DNA of 64,000 bases, from the NCBI GenBank assembly GCA_017553635.1, contig JAFZKN010000007.1:186001-250000 (forward strand), in the 5' to 3' direction. Below the pieces are notes generated by a model. That model was not told the origin of the DNA and did not search any database. It was given only the letters and a program-made list of their open reading frames with translations. Made by a program: the position numbers and the translations under genes. The first letter of the stretch is position 1. Every line of letters starts with the position of its first letter. Origin of the DNA: Treponema sp. (lineage in GTDB: Bacteria; Spirochaetota; Spirochaetia; Treponematales; Treponemataceae). Shown here in pieces: positions 8,008-16,486 of this stretch.

Positions 8008-10764
8008 TTAGATTGCTTTAAATCTGTTTATAAAACCAGAAACGATTCTCTCAACTCCAATGGAAAGATCTTTGTCATTAAGATAGTCTGTAAGATTCCT
8101 TACATTTATCAAAACATCAGAAGCAAGTCTCATTCCCTTATAACTTAACGGAACTTCTTCTTCCCTTACATATTTTGCAAACGCACCTGTGTCACGGAGG
8201 TTCTGAGAAGTTTTTAAAAGCCCCTTGTTTCCGGAAAGACGTCCGATTATATAATCCATTCTAAGTCTGTTTTTGCTCTGTAAGAAATTATGTTTTGCAT
8301 CATCAGGAAGACTTTCTCCGAGTGCTCTCAAACTCTGGAAAAGCTGAAGCGCTTTACGAACTTCTTCGAAATTCTTTTCAGGGATTTCATCCCTTTCGTC
8401 AAGCATTTTTTCAAACTTCGGAAGAATGTCATTAATCATATCCATTTTTTCTGCAAGTGCTTTCTCTGCAGCTTCTCTTGCCATTTCTTCTGTAGAAGCT
8501 TTTACTTCTTCTGCAGCAGCTTTAACAGCATCAAGTGCTTTTTCATTTAAGAAATTTTCAGATTCTCTTGCAATCTGTGCAGCATCAGCAGCTTTTGTTG
8601 CAGCATCCCATGCTTTTTCTGCAGCACTGGTCGCTCTATTTGCTTCGTCCTGGGCTTTCATCATTGTATCCATGAGACGTCGTGTATCACTGTCCGAAAG
8701 TGAAGCCTGTTGTGGTGGATACGGATTTGGCGGTGTCTGATACTGAGGAGGATATGGATTTTGCGGCGGCATCTGATATGGAGCCTGATACTGCGGCTGT
8801 TTTTCATCAAAACCAGTATTGTCAAAATTATTTTCAGACTGAACCGGCATGTCCGCAAACGGATCATCAAGCGGCGGCATATCATTATCCAGATCCGAAA
8901 GCTGATCTCTTAAAGATTCATCACCAAGATCAGGTCCCAAATCTGCTTTTTCTTCTTCAGATTCTTTTACAGGTGGGACTGTATCAAAAAGATCATCTTC
9001 TTCATCATTTTTCTGCGGCTTTTCCGGTGCATTGTTTCTTTCTGATGGATCTACAAGATTATCAAGACTCTGAAACTGAGGTTCTTTTTCTTCTTCCTCT
9101 TCCGGCAATTCTTCTTCAGGAACTATATTACCAGGCCCTGTAAGGATACTTTCATCTTCTCCATCAAGTGCAGCAAACGGATCCTGATCATTTTCTACAA
9201 TCTGATCCGGGTCCCAGCTTTCTGATTTCCATAAATCAGAATCTGTAGAAGAAGCCTCGTCATCAATCAATGACTCTGCAGTTTCCTGTAAAGTAGGTTC
9301 AACTTCTTCTGTCTCCTGAGCTTCTTCGGCCGTTTCTTCTGCAACTGCTTCTTCTTCCTGAGGAGGCTGTTCTTCTTCAATTGTGCTTAATCGTTCTGTA
9401 AGCTTATCAAGATAAACTTTTGCAAGTGCATTGTTTTTATCTGCATTAACTGCCTTTTTAAAATTTTCAATTGCACTTTCAACATTATCAAGAGAAAGAA
9501 GCATTAAGGCATAATAAGTTAATCCGACAGAATCAGACGGTTCCAGATCAACATACTGTTTTATGTAATTAAGGGCAGAAGTAAGATCTCCATTCTGTTT
9601 ATATCTTTTCGAAGCATTTGCAAGATATTTATGATAAGAAGGATCGAGCTGCTTAATCTTATTATAAAAACCGAATGCTTTATTTTCTTCTTTTCTGAGA
9701 ATAAAATATTGTCCAGCAAGATCCAGAGTTTCTATATCTTCTTTATCTATACCGAATAGCTTATTTATTTTAGAAGATGCTGTTGCCGTTCTATTAGCAG
9801 AAAGAAGGATATACACAACTTTCTTTAAAAGATCTGTATCATCACCATACTTCTGTTCAGCGCGGTTAATATATTCAACAGCCATAGAAGTGTTCCCGCA
9901 CTCTTCCATTGAAGATGCAAGACCAACAAGTGCTTTTTTATTTTCCGGTTCAAATGAAAGCGCTTTTTTATATTCTTCACCAGCATCAAAATAATCGCAC
10001 TGATTCATCAAAATATTTCCCTTGAGGACATACATTTTGACGTCACGCGGATTTATCATGAGCGCCTGATCAACAAGCTCTTTTGCTTCTTTTGTTTTAT
10101 TAAGTTTTACAAGAAGTTTTGAATAATCAGAAAGAGCATCATGCCATCCCGGTTTTGAACGGAGGGCTGCTTCATATTCTGCAATTGCATTTTTTAATTC
10201 ATTCTGTTTTTCATAACTCTTTGCAAGATTTAAATGAAGAACAGGATGATTGCAATCTACTTTTAAACCTTTAAGATAGGTCTGTATGGCAGAATGGGTT
10301 TCTCCTCTTTTCTGATAAATAGCACCAAGGTGGTTATATGCAAGAACATCTGTCGGATTTAACTGAATTACGGTTTCAAAGCATTCAACTGCTTCGTCAT
10401 ATTTTTCCATGAACTTGTAAGTAAAACCTAAGTTGTAATAAACCTGTGCAGTTCCTTTGTTAAGTTTTAATGCCTGCTGAAGAACCTGAATTGATTCATC
10501 ATATTTTTTTAAACGACGATAGATTCCGCCAAGACTGGTGAGTGTAGAATAATCATCCGGTTTTTTTTCGTTAATCTGTAAAAATATCGGGAGAGCTTTT
10601 GCATCATTTCCACTTTTTACATAAACACTTCCGAGTTTTTCTAACAGATCAATACTATTCGGAATCTGCTGTAACAAAGTTGAATACAGTCTTGCGGCAA
10701 GAGCAAAATCTCTTGATACAACCGCAGCGTCAGCTCTACTTCTTAACAAATCATTATCAGCCAT
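8008..10764 (-). CDS. Large TPR-repeat protein with acidic and Ala-rich C-terminus
   Basis: 918 aa in three parts. Residues 1 to about 470 are successive tetratricopeptide repeats (for example QVYYNLGFTYKFMEKYDEAV), a protein-protein interaction scaffold. About 470-690 is disordered, very rich in Glu/Asp and then Pro/Gln/Tyr (repeated PPQNPYPPQYQTPPNPYPPQ). About 690-918 is an Ala/Glu-rich coiled coil. No signal peptide is visible, so it is probably cytoplasmic. GGAGAA precedes the ATG. It follows the LamG-like gene by 15 bp on the same strand, so they form an operon. No enzymatic motif; partner unknown. Confidence 0.8.
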   Translation of the reverse strand: MADNDLLRSRADAAVVSRDFALAARLYSTLLQQIPNSIDLLEKLGSVYVKSGNDAKALPIFLQINEKKPDDYSTLTSLGGIYRRLKKYDESIQVLQQALKLNKGTAQVYYNLGFTYKFMEKYDEAVECFETVIQLNPTDVLAYNHLGAIYQKRGETHSAIQTYLKGLKVDCNHPVLHLNLAKSYEKQNELKNAIAEYEAALRSKPGWHDALSDYSKLLVKLNKTKEAKELVDQALMINPRDVKMYVLKGNILMNQCDYFDAGEEYKKALSFEPENKKALVGLASSMEECGNTSMAVEYINRAEQKYGDDTDLLKKVVYILLSANRTATASSKINKLFGIDKEDIETLDLAGQYFILRKEENKAFGFYNKIKQLDPSYHKYLANASKRYKQNGDLTSALNYIKQYVDLEPSDSVGLTYYALMLLSLDNVESAIENFKKAVNADKNNALAKVYLDKLTERLSTIEEEQPPQEEEAVAEETAEEAQETEEVEPTLQETAESLIDDEASSTDSDLWKSESWDPDQIVENDQDPFAALDGEDESILTGPGNIVPEEELPEEEEEKEPQFQSLDNLVDPSERNNAPEKPQKNDEEDDLFDTVPPVKESEEEKADLGPDLGDESLRDQLSDLDNDMPPLDDPFADMPVQSENNFDNTGFDEKQPQYQAPYQMPPQNPYPPQYQTPPNPYPPQQASLSDSDTRRLMDTMMKAQDEANRATSAAEKAWDAATKAADAAQIARESENFLNEKALDAVKAAAEEVKASTEEMAREAAEKALAEKMDMINDILPKFEKMLDERDEIPEKNFEEVRKALQLFQSLRALGESLPDDAKHNFLQSKNRLRMDYIIGRLSGNKGLLKTSQNLRDTGAFAKYVREEEVPLSYKGMRLASDVLINVRNLTDYLNDKDLSIGVERIVSGFINRFKAI

Positions 10765-10779
10765 TTTCGTTCTCCAGGT

Positions 10780-12330
10780 CTATCTTGCTTTTCCAGGACG
10801 GGCAAAAACTTCATCAGAAAAATTACCTATTATTCTTCCATCTAGTTTTGAATATGTTGCAACAGCAAAATAATATATCGCACCGTTCTTTAATCCATTT
10901 AATCTTATATTATTTACATTTCCAACTTTAATTGGTGATGAACCTTCCGTACATATCACACCAAGATACTCACCAGGTCTATTTCCATAATAAACCAGAT
11001 AACCGGCAGCCGTATCATCAAGTGAGTAATCCCAGAACAAATCCACATAACCATCACCAGGAACGGCTTTAACACGAGCAGGTGCAAGTGGAAGCGGTGG
11101 TTCATAATAAACAATTTTTATTTCAGAAATTGAAGGAGATTTTTTTCCATCACCATCCGGATAAAGCTCTGCGGCAAGTTGAAAATATTTTCCGGAAACT
11201 TCTTCTATTTTTTCACCTGGTTTTATATTTTTCCATTCAGGATAAGTATCTGTCCAGTCGAAAAAATTATTTCCACTTCTAATATAATATCTGATTTCTG
11301 TTTGCGAAGGAACAGATTCAATGGTTTCGATTCTTCTAATAACTGCACCTGGAACTGTAAGCACAGGCTGTGTTTCGAATCTTCCTCCTGTTACATTATA
11401 TGTATCATATTTTTCCCCAGAAAGAGAATCTATACTTTCTGTTTTTGGTGAACCCGCATCACCTGCAAGATAACGTACAATTCTAAAATCATCTATTGAA
11501 CCTGTATAAGAAGGACAGATAAAAACATCATTAGGCAATCCGAGTACAGGTTGATAAATTGTTCCACGTTCATGACCTGTCGAAGTAAGATATCTTAAAT
11601 CTTCTGTATGCCCGTCAATTTTATATTCTAAAAGTCCTGTTTCTTCATTAAATGTCAAAACATGATGCATCCATTTATCGGGAACAACAGTTGAATAACT
11701 TTTTAAAACAACTTCACCTTTGTTACCTGTATATCCATCAAAAATATTTTTAAAATCCCATTCAACATGGCTGTTAACAAAAGTTGCACAGATCATCTGA
11801 TACATCACGTAACTGTTTATCGTACGCGAAGAATTCCATGTAAAAATAATTTCTCCGTTTTCTGCAATCGATGGCTTTAACCAAAACTCAATTGCAAAAC
11901 TTCCGACATTTCCTTCCGTTCCAAAAATTGTTCCAGGCTCACCTTTCAGCCTTAAACCGTTTCCACGGCCGCGGCTTATTCCACAGCCTTTTCCCATAAC
12001 AGCATTATCAAAAATTACCAGAATATCTGTTTTCTGAGTACGATATTTATTTGTTTTGTCTGCTACCGTTTTACTTTCAAAATCGAGAAGCAGGTCTGTA
12101 TTATCTGATTGTTTTCTTGAGTTTGTTGCAAGCTGAACTGATTTATATCCAAATCTTCCTTTTGTATAACTGATGCTTTCATTAACTGAAAACTGAGGCC
12201 AGCCTTTTTCTCCACCAAGAATATAACTCTTTTCCTCTGCAAACAAAGAAATTTCTGCAAACAGCACTAGACAAAATGTGAGTAAATTGATTATCTTTTT
12301 ATTGTTCAAATTTAACATTTTAATTTTCAT
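10780..12330 (-). CDS. Exported LamG/concanavalin-like protein with fibronectin III domain
   Basis: About 516 aa with an N-terminal signal peptide ending near SLFA. The middle (about 90-300) has the features of a LamG-type jelly roll: GRGNGLRLKGEPGTIFG, SFAIEFWLKPS, KWMHHVLTFNEETGLLEYKIDG and GSIDDFRIVR. The C-terminal 100 residues look like a fibronectin type III domain (APARVKAVPGDGYVDLFWDY). Such proteins usually bind carbohydrate or protein ligands outside the cytoplasm. ATG at 12330 follows a possible GTG at 12333. Its start is only 7 bp from the divergent uvrC start, so its promoter must lie inside uvrC. Downstream is the TPR gene. Confidence 0.75.
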   Translation of the reverse strand: MKIKMLNLNNKKIINLLTFCLVLFAEISLFAEEKSYILGGEKGWPQFSVNESISYTKGRFGYKSVQLATNSRKQSDNTDLLLDFESKTVADKTNKYRTQKTDILVIFDNAVMGKGCGISRGRGNGLRLKGEPGTIFGTEGNVGSFAIEFWLKPSIAENGEIIFTWNSSRTINSYVMYQMICATFVNSHVEWDFKNIFDGYTGNKGEVVLKSYSTVVPDKWMHHVLTFNEETGLLEYKIDGHTEDLRYLTSTGHERGTIYQPVLGLPNDVFICPSYTGSIDDFRIVRYLAGDAGSPKTESIDSLSGEKYDTYNVTGGRFETQPVLTVPGAVIRRIETIESVPSQTEIRYYIRSGNNFFDWTDTYPEWKNIKPGEKIEEVSGKYFQLAAELYPDGDGKKSPSISEIKIVYYEPPLPLAPARVKAVPGDGYVDLFWDYSLDDTAAGYLVYYGNRPGEYLGVICTEGSSPIKVGNVNNIRLNGLKNGAIYYFAVATYSKLDGRIIGNFSDEVFARPGKAR

Positions 12331-12337
12331 CACAATT

Positions 12338-14371
12338 ATGAGTTTAAATAATCCGGTCTGGCAACAGTTACACGAAACCGCATTAAAAGCCCCCTCCTCA
12401 AGTGGAGTATATATGTGGCGGAACCCTCAGGGAACCGTCATCTATGTAGGCAAAGCAAAGAATCTCAAAAACCGCTTGAGTTCTTACTTTGCAGGAAATA
12501 AAGACTTAAAAACGCGTCTTCTTGTTTCCCATGCACAATCAATTGAATATATCACAACAGCAAACGAATACGAAGCGTTCCTTCTTGAAAACAACCTGAT
12601 CAAAAAGTACAAGCCCCGTTACAACATTGATCTTAAAGACGGAAAATCATACCCTGTAATCAGAATCACAAAAGAAGAATATCCCCGTCTTTTCAAAACC
12701 AGATACGTTGTTCAGGATGGTTCTACTTATTTCGGACCATTTCCTGATGTAGCCGCACTCGATTCTTTTATCGATGCAATCTACAGAATCTACCCGATAC
12801 GTGTCTGCAAAAAGTTCAAAAAGCGAACTTCTCCATGCATGTACTACCATATCGGCCGTTGTAAAGCTCCCTGCTGTGAAAAAATTTCAAAAGAGTCCTA
12901 CAATGAATTTTTCGGCGAAATTTATGCCCTACTTGAGAGAAAAGGTGACAATACTATAGAAAAACTTACCATAGAAATGAAAAATGCTGCAAAAGACATG
13001 AACTTTGAAAAGGCTGCACGGCTCCGTGACGGTCTTTTAGCCCTTGAAAGGCTTCAGCACCAGAATATAGTCGAAGATTTCTCTCAGGAAGACAGGGATT
13101 ATATTGCCCACTACAGAGAAGGTGAGCTTGTCAGTTTTACTGTCCTCAAAATCCGTGGTGGTAAAATGCAGGGCCGCGACAATTACCGTGTTACAAGCTT
13201 AAATGAAGACAACGAACTTTTACCTGAATTTATGAATGCATATTACACGGACGCAAAGGAAATCCCTCCGTCGATTTATGTGCCGACACAGGAAGGACTT
13301 GATTTTATTTCCCGCTGGATTAAAGAAACTTTCGATATTGAAGCAAATATAATTCTCGTCACAGATTCAATTGAAAATGCATCAAGACATAAAGCTGCAA
13401 TTGAAATGACAATTCAAAATGCAAAAGAGGATATTATCCGCAGGCTGAGGGAACGAGGCGACATGCCGGCAATGCAGGAGTTAAAGGAGATTTTAAATCT
13501 TCCGACTCTTCCAGTCAGAATCGAAGGCTTCGATATTGCACATATCGGAGGAAAACTTCCGGTTGCATCTCTTATAAGTTTTTACAACGGAAATCCGGAT
13601 AAGAAAAATTACAGGTACTTCCGCTTAAAGACAACTGATGGAATTATAGATGACTTTAATTCCATGAGGGAAGCTACAAGCCGTCGTTACACAAGACTCA
13701 TCAATGAAGGTTCTGAACTTCCGGATTTGATTATGATAGACGGTGGAATTGGTCAGGTAAATGCGGTTGACGGTGTTTTAAAAAGCCTCGGAGTTGACAT
13801 TCCGATTGTAGGTCTTGCAGAAAAGAACGAAGAACTTTACAGACCTCATAACAGTACACCAATTGTACTTCCAAGAAGAAGTGACGGTTTAAGACTTTTA
13901 CAGAGAGTCCGCGATGAAACACATAGATTTGCAACAACACAGAATCAAAAATTAAGAACAAAATTCAATACGCAGAATTTATTTAAAGACATAAGCGGTA
14001 TCGGAGAAAAAAGAGCTGCCGTTCTTTTAAAAAAATATTTCTCACTTGAAAATCTTTGTGAAGCTGATGCAAAAGAACTCTCAGAAGTTCTCGGTATAAA
14101 AACAGAACAGGCTTTATCAATTTTAAAAGAAGCAGAATCGCTTCTGAAAAAACAGAATGAAACAAAAGAAAAGTCCCGGCATTCACTCGGTGCAGTCGGA
14201 ACTACATGGCAGAAAGCAGCAGAAAACCAATATACAATAGATCTTGCAGAAGCAGCACTGGAAGCTGCAGAGGAAGAACCTGAATATGGCGGAGATTCTG
14301 AAATAGATAACAGCGGCATTAATCAATCAGATGACAATAACTTGGATGAACCGGAGGAAACTGATGATTAA
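12338..14371 (+). CDS. uvrC: Excinuclease ABC subunit C
   Basis: Nucleotide excision repair endonuclease that makes the 3' and 5' incisions. Domains in order: GIY-YIG nuclease (from about residue 20; SGVYMWRN, VIYVGKAKNLKNRLSSYF), a UVR motif for UvrB contact (MNFEKAARLRDGLLALERL), the RNase H-like UvrC domain (IEGFDIAHIGG, RYFRLKT) and a helix-hairpin-helix (KDISGIGEKRAAVLLKKYF). At 677 aa it is longer than the usual 600-620 because of an acidic tail of about 60 residues rich in Glu, Asp and Asn. I use ATG 12338; the upstream GTG (12278) lies inside the divergent gene. The stop overlaps the DUF763 start. Confidence 0.95.
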   Translation: MSLNNPVWQQLHETALKAPSSSGVYMWRNPQGTVIYVGKAKNLKNRLSSYFAGNKDLKTRLLVSHAQSIEYITTANEYEAFLLENNLIKKYKPRYNIDLKDGKSYPVIRITKEEYPRLFKTRYVVQDGSTYFGPFPDVAALDSFIDAIYRIYPIRVCKKFKKRTSPCMYYHIGRCKAPCCEKISKESYNEFFGEIYALLERKGDNTIEKLTIEMKNAAKDMNFEKAARLRDGLLALERLQHQNIVEDFSQEDRDYIAHYREGELVSFTVLKIRGGKMQGRDNYRVTSLNEDNELLPEFMNAYYTDAKEIPPSIYVPTQEGLDFISRWIKETFDIEANIILVTDSIENASRHKAAIEMTIQNAKEDIIRRLRERGDMPAMQELKEILNLPTLPVRIEGFDIAHIGGKLPVASLISFYNGNPDKKNYRYFRLKTTDGIIDDFNSMREATSRRYTRLINEGSELPDLIMIDGGIGQVNAVDGVLKSLGVDIPIVGLAEKNEELYRPHNSTPIVLPRRSDGLRLLQRVRDETHRFATTQNQKLRTKFNTQNLFKDISGIGEKRAAVLLKKYFSLENLCEADAKELSEVLGIKTEQALSILKEAESLLKKQNETKEKSRHSLGAVGTTWQKAAENQYTIDLAEAALEAAEEEPEYGGDSEIDNSGINQSDDNNLDEPEETDD

Positions 14372-15617
14372 ACATACAGGTCATGCTGATCTTCCGCTTC
14401 ATACAGGAATAGTTCCAAAATGGCTTGCAGACAGAATGATGCAGATGGGAACTTTAATCGTAGAATCAATTATCGAAAACTTCGGTAAAAAAGAAGTTTT
14501 AGTCAGATTAAGTGATCCTTTATGGTTTCAGTCTCTTGGTGCTGTAATGGGAATGGACTGGCATTCTTCTGGAATTACGACGAGTGTAATGTATGCACTA
14601 AAGCGTGGAATAAATGCACGTGCAAGAGAATTTGGTTTATGTGTTTGTGGAGGCCGGGGAAAATATTCAAGACGTACACCTGATGAACTGAAATTTCTTG
14701 CTGATGCAACAGGACTTGACGGAACAAAACTCATCAACACAAGTAAACTCGTTGCCAAAGTTGATTCAACTGCTGTACAGGATGGATTTCAACTTTACAT
14801 GCATAACTTTATTTTATCAAGTGACGGTGACTGGACTGTCGTTCAACAGGGAATGAATACAGAATTAAAAACTGCAAGACGTTATCACTGGAGTTCACAG
14901 AACCTGAGATCATTTCTTGATGAACCTCACACAGGTGTAACCGGTGAAAACCGTGGATTAATTTTAAATCTTACTGCAGAAAACGCAGCCCCAACCCGCC
15001 AGAGAATTCTTGACTTTACGAAAGAATCTCCTGACAGAACCTTAAAAGAAATTCAAAATGTGATAAAACACGATGACAGTAAAATATTGATTCCGCAAAA
15101 AAATGAAATCATTATACCAGAAGAAAATAAAATTCTAGTTCAAAAACGCGACATCGTAATGCCGGTACATCATGAAGTACGTGCAGAAGATGTAAATTTA
15201 AAACGGCTCGGTGCTGTTTTAGCTACAGCGTATGAATCTGAGCCGAAGGATTTTGAAAACCTTCTTCTCACACCAGGACTCGGCCCGAGAACAATTCAAT
15301 CTTTAACACTGGTAAGCGAAGTAATATATGGAACACCATCACGATTTACAGATCCTGCAAGATTTTCGTTTGCGCACGGAGGAAAAGATGGGCATCCGTT
15401 TCCAGTCCCGCTTAAAGTTTACGATGAGTCAATAAGAATACTTCATGAAAGCATAGAGCGCTCAAAACTCGGTTATAAAGACAAAAACGAATGCATCAAG
15501 AGGCTCCACACAACAGCCCTCGAAATTGAAAAATACTGCAATCCTGTTGCAGATTTTGACAAAACAATAGAGCATGACAAAGAACACTCCAGAGAATGGG
15601 ACGGGCGCTCAGAATAA
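14364..15617 (+). CDS. DUF763 domain protein
   Basis: 417-aa protein of the conserved DUF763 family, found in archaea and scattered bacteria and without an established function. The diagnostic start is HTGHADLPLHTG, followed by GLCVCGGRGKYSRRTPDEL and the near-C-terminal LTPGLGPRTIQSLTLVSEVI, which resembles a helix-hairpin-helix DNA-contact motif, and FAHGGKDGHPFPVP. The ATG (14364) has a good GGAGG at 14353-14357 and overlaps the uvrC stop by 8 bp, so translation is coupled to uvrC. That coupling and the HhH-like motif suggest, but do not prove, a DNA-related role. Confidence 0.85.
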   Translation: MIKHTGHADLPLHTGIVPKWLADRMMQMGTLIVESIIENFGKKEVLVRLSDPLWFQSLGAVMGMDWHSSGITTSVMYALKRGINARAREFGLCVCGGRGKYSRRTPDELKFLADATGLDGTKLINTSKLVAKVDSTAVQDGFQLYMHNFILSSDGDWTVVQQGMNTELKTARRYHWSSQNLRSFLDEPHTGVTGENRGLILNLTAENAAPTRQRILDFTKESPDRTLKEIQNVIKHDDSKILIPQKNEIIIPEENKILVQKRDIVMPVHHEVRAEDVNLKRLGAVLATAYESEPKDFENLLLTPGLGPRTIQSLTLVSEVIYGTPSRFTDPARFSFAHGGKDGHPFPVPLKVYDESIRILHESIERSKLGYKDKNECIKRLHTTALEIEKYCNPVADFDKTIEHDKEHSREWDGRSE

Positions 15618-15674
15618 TTTTACAAAGATTCAAGACGCAAAAACCTGTAAAATTCTTAAATCAAAAATAAAAAC

Positions 15675-15705
15675 TTTCCAAAAAATCAAAAATCTGGTGT
15701 ATAAT
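15675..15705 (+). promoter_or_regulatory. Candidate promoter, response regulator
   Basis: TATAAT at 15700-15705 lies 7 nt before the ATG at 15713, with a weak TTTCCA about 19 bp further up. No Shine-Dalgarno follows, so a leaderless transcript is predicted. Confidence 0.5.
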
Positions 15706-15712
15706 CTTAAGT

Positions 15713-16486
15713 ATGGCACAGTTTGTATTTATTTTTCATTCGGATGATGAATCCACACCAATTGTAGCCCATGTTAGGGAAGAGTTTACACCGGAACTTG
15801 CAGGCTTATCGCTTGACGAAGTTAATACCTGCATTGAAGAAAAAAAGCCGGATATCGGAGTAATTTATCTTGGGCAGCACACAAAAAATTATGTCCAGCT
15901 CCTTCAGGATATTCTGACTAAAGTAAAGGGCATTCCTTTTATCCTCATTGGAACGCGTGATAACTGCAGACGCTTTCAAGGATATAACAATGGCGAAGAA
16001 AAACAATTTATTTTTCTCCCTATGGGAATGAATTCCGTAATCACAAATTTAAAGAAAACACTTCATACACTCCGCAATATATCAGAAGACGAAGAAGGAG
16101 AGTCAGAAGGAACAAAACGAAAACATATTCTCGTTGTAGACGATGACTCAGTTTATCTCAGAACTATAATGAACTGGCTTAAAGACATTTACAGAATTTC
16201 CGTTGTCAAAAGTGGTTCTGCTGCAGTTACATTCCTTCAGGAAAATACTCCTGACCTGGTTCTTCTCGATTATGAAATGCCGGAATGTGACGGACTTGAA
16301 ACTCTGGCGATGATAAGAAAACTTAATCTGTGCGAAAATGTTCCGATTCACTTTTTAACAGGAATCTCAAGTTCATATGCAGTCCGTGAAGCAATCAAAT
16401 TAAAACCACAGGGCTATATCTTAAAAAAGATTGATCGTGATGGTCTTATTCTTAAACTCAAAGAAATATTCAGTGGAAGCCAGTAA
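15713..16486 (+). CDS. Tandem receiver-domain response regulator
   Basis: 257-aa protein. The C-terminal half (about 137-257) is a standard receiver: acidic pocket DDD143-145, phospho-acceptor Asp186 (LLDYEMPECDG), Thr216 and Lys238. The N-terminal 120 residues have the alternating pattern of a receiver but the acceptor position reads VIYLGQH, so it looks degenerate and could not be phosphorylated in the normal way. There is no output domain; it probably passes phosphate or acts by protein contact. Its stop shares bases with the start of the hybrid kinase (TAATG), so the two are coupled and very likely partners. Confidence 0.85.
   Translation: MAQFVFIFHSDDESTPIVAHVREEFTPELAGLSLDEVNTCIEEKKPDIGVIYLGQHTKNYVQLLQDILTKVKGIPFILIGTRDNCRRFQGYNNGEEKQFIFLPMGMNSVITNLKKTLHTLRNISEDEEGESEGTKRKHILVVDDDSVYLRTIMNWLKDIYRISVVKSGSAAVTFLQENTPDLVLLDYEMPECDGLETLAMIRKLNLCENVPIHFLTGISSSYAVREAIKLKPQGYILKKIDRDGLILKLKEIFSGSQ

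Noticed and set aside
8426..8740. Several long open frames opposite the TPR gene
   Set aside because: Shadow frames produced by the Ala/Glu-rich coding strand; no start signal or family match.
15616..15654. Inverted repeat AATTTTACA/TGTAAAATT after the DUF763 gene
   Set aside because: AT-only 9-bp stem with a 21-nt loop and no T-run; too weak to call a terminator.
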